Assembly: GCF_037893015.1 (NCBI RefSeq)
Contig: NC_133665.1
Span: 21,675,207-21,739,206 of the forward strand
Source: Macrotis lagotis
Lineage: Eukaryota > Chordata > Mammalia > Peramelemorphia > Peramelidae
DNA: 64,000 nucleotides
Direction of reading: 5' to 3'
Shown: one piece after another, positions 60,210-64,000 of the stretch
Layout of the letters: every line of letters starts with the position of its first letter
Position numbering within the stretch: position 1 is the first letter of the stretch
Position numbers and translations under genes: made by a program
The notes under the pieces: generated by a model
What the model was told of the DNA's origin: nothing
Seen by the model: the letters and a program-made list of their open reading frames with translations, nothing else
The model's database searches: none

Positions 60210-61400
60210 AATAAAGATTCTTAACATGTTAAATTCACTGACTATCAAGAAAGATAAATAATCACAAGATTACAAAAGATGAAAGCAAAGGAACACTTTA
60301 TACAATGAATGAATTCTGTTAGTGACATTTAAATAACTCTAAAAATTCTATTTTAAAACTAAATGGCAAAGATCAGAATGAATACCATTAAACAGATACA
60401 TAATGTCCCAAAAGTCTTAATGCAGTATTAAGCTATTAATGCTTAAAGCTACACTACTTAAAGCTTAAAACTCTGAAGTGTTAATAGCTTAAAAGTTCAC
60501 TAAAACTTTTGAGATACTTGTATCATTGTCTCTCAGTATAACTTTATTTACAACATACATATGTAGAAAAATGTTACTGTAGCACAGTCACAAAAAGTCA
60601 GACTTCGACTTCCTTTCATAAATGTTTAGTAAAAAGAAAAATAATCCAGCCCCAGCTCTCTAAGAGCCAAGGAGGTAGGGAATGATGGGAAGAGCATAAA
60701 ATACAAAATGTTCCTATTTAAATAATTGCAAAGTATATTAAAACTAATTTCAAGACAGAAAGTGCTGACAATTGGAACGATTTTGGAAAGACAAGTAGGA
60801 GGAGGTAGTCAATAACAGGTAAGAATTCTTTGGGGTGGTGGGGAGGAGAAAAAATGTTCTTTGTTCCTCAGGGTACAAACAGAATGATCTAAAAAAGCTG
60901 GAAATTTGTTTCTGAATGTGAGCCAGCAGTCTGCCAGATAGTGAAATGGAGAGAACAGGTGGAAGAAAAATGAAAGGCCAGAAAAGTAGTCCAGGTTAGA
61001 GCCAAATTATGCAAATTCAGATTGAGGGGAAGCCACAGACACAAAACTATCCAAATTGATAATATGTGAGATATTTTAAAAGCCACCTGTCCTAAAAATT
61101 TTTTCAATTATCTTTATATAGTGAAGAAGAAATTATTCCTCAATTTTACTAGGCTTTTCAATAATGATTCCTCTGAGACAGGTGTTCTGAACTCTAGCAT
61201 ACTCCACTGAGTATCGAGGTGAAAGCCATCAACTAAGCAATGTGGCATCTATACTCAGGCATAGAAAGTTTTTTTTTCTTAATTCTTTCTCTTTTTATAT
61301 GGAAAGAAGGATCTGAGGAAGTGATTTTGATGCAATGACACAAAAGGAACAAAAAAATTTTATAACCAAATGAAAGAATGATTATAATGTAAAATAATGG
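60210..61400. other. Unassigned stretch with minus-strand AATAAA
   Basis: The minus strand carries AATAAA near 60542-60547 (TTTATT on +), with mostly unique-looking sequence to its right. It could be the 3' UTR of a minus-strand transcript, but no coding exon was recognised. Confidence 0.25.
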
Positions 61401-61409
61401 GCATCCATC

Positions 61410-61560
61410 AAACTAGCAATACCTACTATATGACAGGTATTGTGCTAATAAGGATTTATTAAGCACTATGTGCTAGGAGTTCTATGTACTAGGTGCCGAA
61501 GATACAAATTTTAAAAGTCTCTGCTTTCAAGGTTCTTACATTCTGTCAGAACAGAAAAAA
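61410..61560 (+). mobile_element. L2-like fragment
   Basis: ATTTATTAAGCACTATGTGC, GATACAAATTTTAAAAG and CAAGGTTCTTACATTCTG follow the L2 3' end order. It is tandemly preceded by a second partial unit. Confidence 0.55.
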
Positions 61561-61564
61561 ATGT

Positions 61565-62830
61565 AAGTGTTGGTAACCAGACTGGCTATTGATAAAGGGA
61601 ATTAAGCAACTATTTAAACCAAAATAGTTTTAAATATAAGCATTTAAAAACTTAAACTTCCTTTCTAAAAGAAAGCTTCAAATGTTCTTTGCTTCAAATT
61701 TTTCTTTGTAAAAGAACCTTTGTAGTCCATCTGGAAAAACTGTCTTATTTTGAATGAAATTGTGGCCTTGAAAAGAGAAATTCCCAAATCATAAGACTTA
61801 GCAAAGACCTGGAATGGAAATCTTGAGTCCTATTCCTGTCCTTAACTGTTAGTTACAGAATCTGTACTGTGAACATGACCTGCGTGGGCAATCAACAAAG
61901 CTTCATGGTCAATGTTCAACTAAAACCCTGTCCTGACTTGGAATCAATACAGAGTTGACCTTTGGTAATCAAAGGCTTTGCCAGGAGAAAACAAGCTCTG
62001 ACAGGTTCTACCAAACTGGCAAGGCTTCAAGTACAGGATCCAAATTGTTCCATGTCTTGTCTGAAGGTCAGTCACCTTAGCTAAACAGATACTCCTTTCC
62101 AGATGGTTGGCCAGTAGGAAAGATTTGTTCTTGTTTGTGTTTTTTGACCACGGTAATTCATAAAGTATTAGGAGAGGTTCTTAACCTGGAAACTGCAAAA
62201 TTTTTATTTAAAAAAAATTTGTTTTTTATTTTAGTAGAACTGGTTTCTTTAGTAAACTTATTTTATTTTATATATTTAAAAAGATTATTCCATAAAGGGA
62301 CACATAGACTTAACCAGTTAATAGGGAAAAATGTTTTGGAAAGCATTAATATATTGTTTAAATCTAACTACATGTGACTAAAGATTGCTTGAATCCAGAA
62401 TGGTCTCCTGACCTCAGTAACTCTACAGGAATGCCAGAGATAACTACAAGGAATTTTGAGTTTTCCCCTGGTTCTGGATTCACCTAAAACATTTATGTTT
62501 GGGTCCATTCATTAAGGGCCTGTTTTGGGTTCATCTAAGTTTGGGTTTTGGGTTTTCTTTGTGTTCTGACTATACCCAAATTTTACTGAATGTTTATATT
62601 TGTTGATCTTCATCTCACTCAGCCTTATTTTCAAGCTGCCCTCCCTACATGGGTCTAAATTCTATATAATGTATACCTTCCAGGACCTGGAGGAGAGGGA
62701 GCCACATCCATTATCCTGCTGGACCTCCTTAACCAAAAAACCAAATACATTTTCTTTTAAAACTTTTTCAGATTTTAGGATTCATTCTCAGGCCTAAAGT
62801 TAAGAATACAAAAAAAGGTTATGCAGAAAT
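61565..62830. other. Intergenic, nothing recognised
   Basis: AT-rich with short ORFs. No gene or clear repeat was seen before the pogo-like element. Confidence 0.4.
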
Positions 62831-62833
62831 AAG

Positions 62834-63695
62834 TACCATATTTACCTATGTATAAGACACTCCCATGTATAAAATGCACCTTAATTTGGGGGCCTAAAAT
62901 TTGAAAAAAAAAGTATTACAAAAAAGTTATTGAACTCAAGTTTTATTCATCATAAAATTCATATAGCTCATCACTGTCAAAACTCAAAATATTAGTTTGT
63001 CCTCATCTGTGTTTGATGAAGAATCACTGTCTTAGGAGAAGCTTTGACTGCTATCCCGCCCCTGCTCTGATCTGTGATTGACCACAAGCACTCCCTGAGC
63101 AAGTCTGGTGGGTGGATGCATGCTTAGTCCATTCTGTTTCATGAACCTGAAGCACTAATTGTATCCTCTTATGAAATCAGTAACTTCTTGCTCATCAACA
63201 ATTCTTCCTGCCTCATGCTGAACCAATTTTGTGGACACAGGAATTCCACCTGCACTTTGCTCTTCTATCCAATGTAGCTTCAATTCCCTCTCTAAATCAG
63301 GCCCTTTTGCTGATTGCCTCTCATGGCCTTCTGCTGTGGTGTTTTCAGGAGGGTTTCTTCTTCCTGTAGCCAGTCTCAGATTGTTTTCTCAGTTGGAGGA
63401 GGACCAAACTAATGTTCAGCAGTACAATTTTCATTGACTTTTGCAAACTGGGTCACTTTGAACTTGAGTTCAGCACTATATGAAAAACTTTTCTGAGCCA
63501 TTTTTGAGCAGAATGTGGCAACATGTAACCTAATATATACTGTAACAAATGTGAAACAATGAGTGCTAAGACATGTGTGAAAAAGCGGGAAATGAAAGTA
63601 AAAGAAATCTATAACTACTGTCTAAGATGCTCCCAGTTTTTAGACTCCAAATTTTTCAAAAAAAGGGTGTGTCTTATACATGGGGAAATATGGTA
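62834..63695 (-). mobile_element. Pogo-like (Tc1/mariner) DNA transposon with dead transposase
   Basis: Terminal inverted repeats of 31 bp match at 28 positions and carry CATATTT, then ATGTATAAGACAC. The ends fit a TA target duplication. On the minus strand, from an ATG at 63501 to about 63030, the sequence reads as a CENP-B/pogo-type DNA-binding region: a first helix-turn-helix with SYSAELKFKV, then a second ending in a CFRFMK..GLS stretch. At least three in-frame stops are present and no DDE catalytic part is seen. It is thus a dead, internally deleted copy. Confidence 0.8.
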
Positions 63696-63727
63696 AGTAG
63701 AGTTCTTGGATTCTACTGTTAATTATT

Positions 63728-63925
63728 TTATTGTTCAGTTGTTCCTCTCTTAGTAGACCCCATTTGACATTTTCTTGACAAAGATACTGAAGCAATTTGC
63801 CATTTCCTTCTAAAGTTCATTTTGCAGATGAGGAAACTGAAGCAAACACTATTAAGTGACTTCATACAGTTTCTAAGTGTCTGAGCTGAATTTGAACTCA
63901 GATCTTCCCAATTCCAAGTTCGGCA
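63728..63925 (-). mobile_element. Older CORE-SINE, second copy of that subfamily
   Basis: It runs from TTATTGTTCAGTTGTTCC through GCAGATGAGGAAACTGAAGC to GAATTTGAACTCAGATCTTC. It is decayed, and its head is truncated where the L1 tail begins. Confidence 0.7.
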
Positions 63926-64000
63926 TTTTTTTAAATTGAAGGTAATAGTCTCTGGTTTTTGTTTAAACTCCACAGTTCTTTCTCTGGATACCAATGGTAT
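63926..64000 (-). mobile_element. L1 3' UTR, reverse, cut by window end
   Basis: It is the reverse of the same L1 3' UTR as at 7070-7130 and 59510-59570 (TGGATACC, AAAGAACTGTGGAGTTTAAAC). The rest lies outside the window. Confidence 0.75.

Noticed and set aside
60889-61107. 72-codon minus ORF with hydrophobic stretch
   Set aside because: No recognisable family, no splice or transcript support; left as an unassigned region.

Overview
This is a 64 kb stretch of vertebrate nuclear DNA, almost certainly from a marsupial. The strongest clue is about twenty copies of one tRNA-headed CORE-SINE, whose tail reads on through the vertebrate core (ACCTAGCTGTGTGGCCTTGG) to a poly-A end. Marsupial-type L1 3' ends, RTE-tailed SINEs and old MIR, L2 and CR1/L3 fragments accompany it. 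The SINE subtype resembles dasyurid (Tasmanian devil-like) or opossum copies as I remember them; I cannot decide between these.

The only gene I can support is thioredoxin, TXN, on the + strand. Its five coding exons lie at 37419-37442, 45615-45719, 46290-46349, 53118-53183 and 53806-53868. Together they encode 105 residues with the WCGPC active site and all five expected cysteines. Every intron is phase 0 with GT-AG ends, and a poly-A signal follows at 54004. The promoter sits in a CpG island (about 36.0-38.0 kb) with a TATA box at 36812-36819. Unusually, about 577 nt separate the predicted transcription start from the TXN ATG. This leader has no ATG in any frame. It is open in the TXN frame for about 197 codons and would read as a Lys-Ser-Pro then Pro-Pro-Glu-Gln repeat region. 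Whether it is only a leader or also codes for an N-terminal extension is the main question raised by the window.

Layout. 1-11 kb: intergenic repeats and microsatellites. 11174-17160: a minus-strand, betaretrovirus-like endogenous provirus with two LTRs, a 6-bp target duplication, lysine-type primer site, polypurine tract, and broken gag, pol (integrase part) and env. 17.4-35.5 kb: L1 fragments, SINEs and old repeats. 35.6-38.0 kb: TXN promoter and exon 1. 38-54 kb: TXN introns and exons with repeats. 54-64 kb: downstream repeats, including a single L1 insertion whose 5' part is inverted (58303-59789), a pogo-like DNA transposon with a dead transposase (62834-63695), and a minus-strand L1 tail running off the window end.

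Nearly all other open reading frames are chance products of the CpG island, microsatellites or decayed transposons. No tRNA, rRNA, CRISPR or prokaryotic feature was seen.
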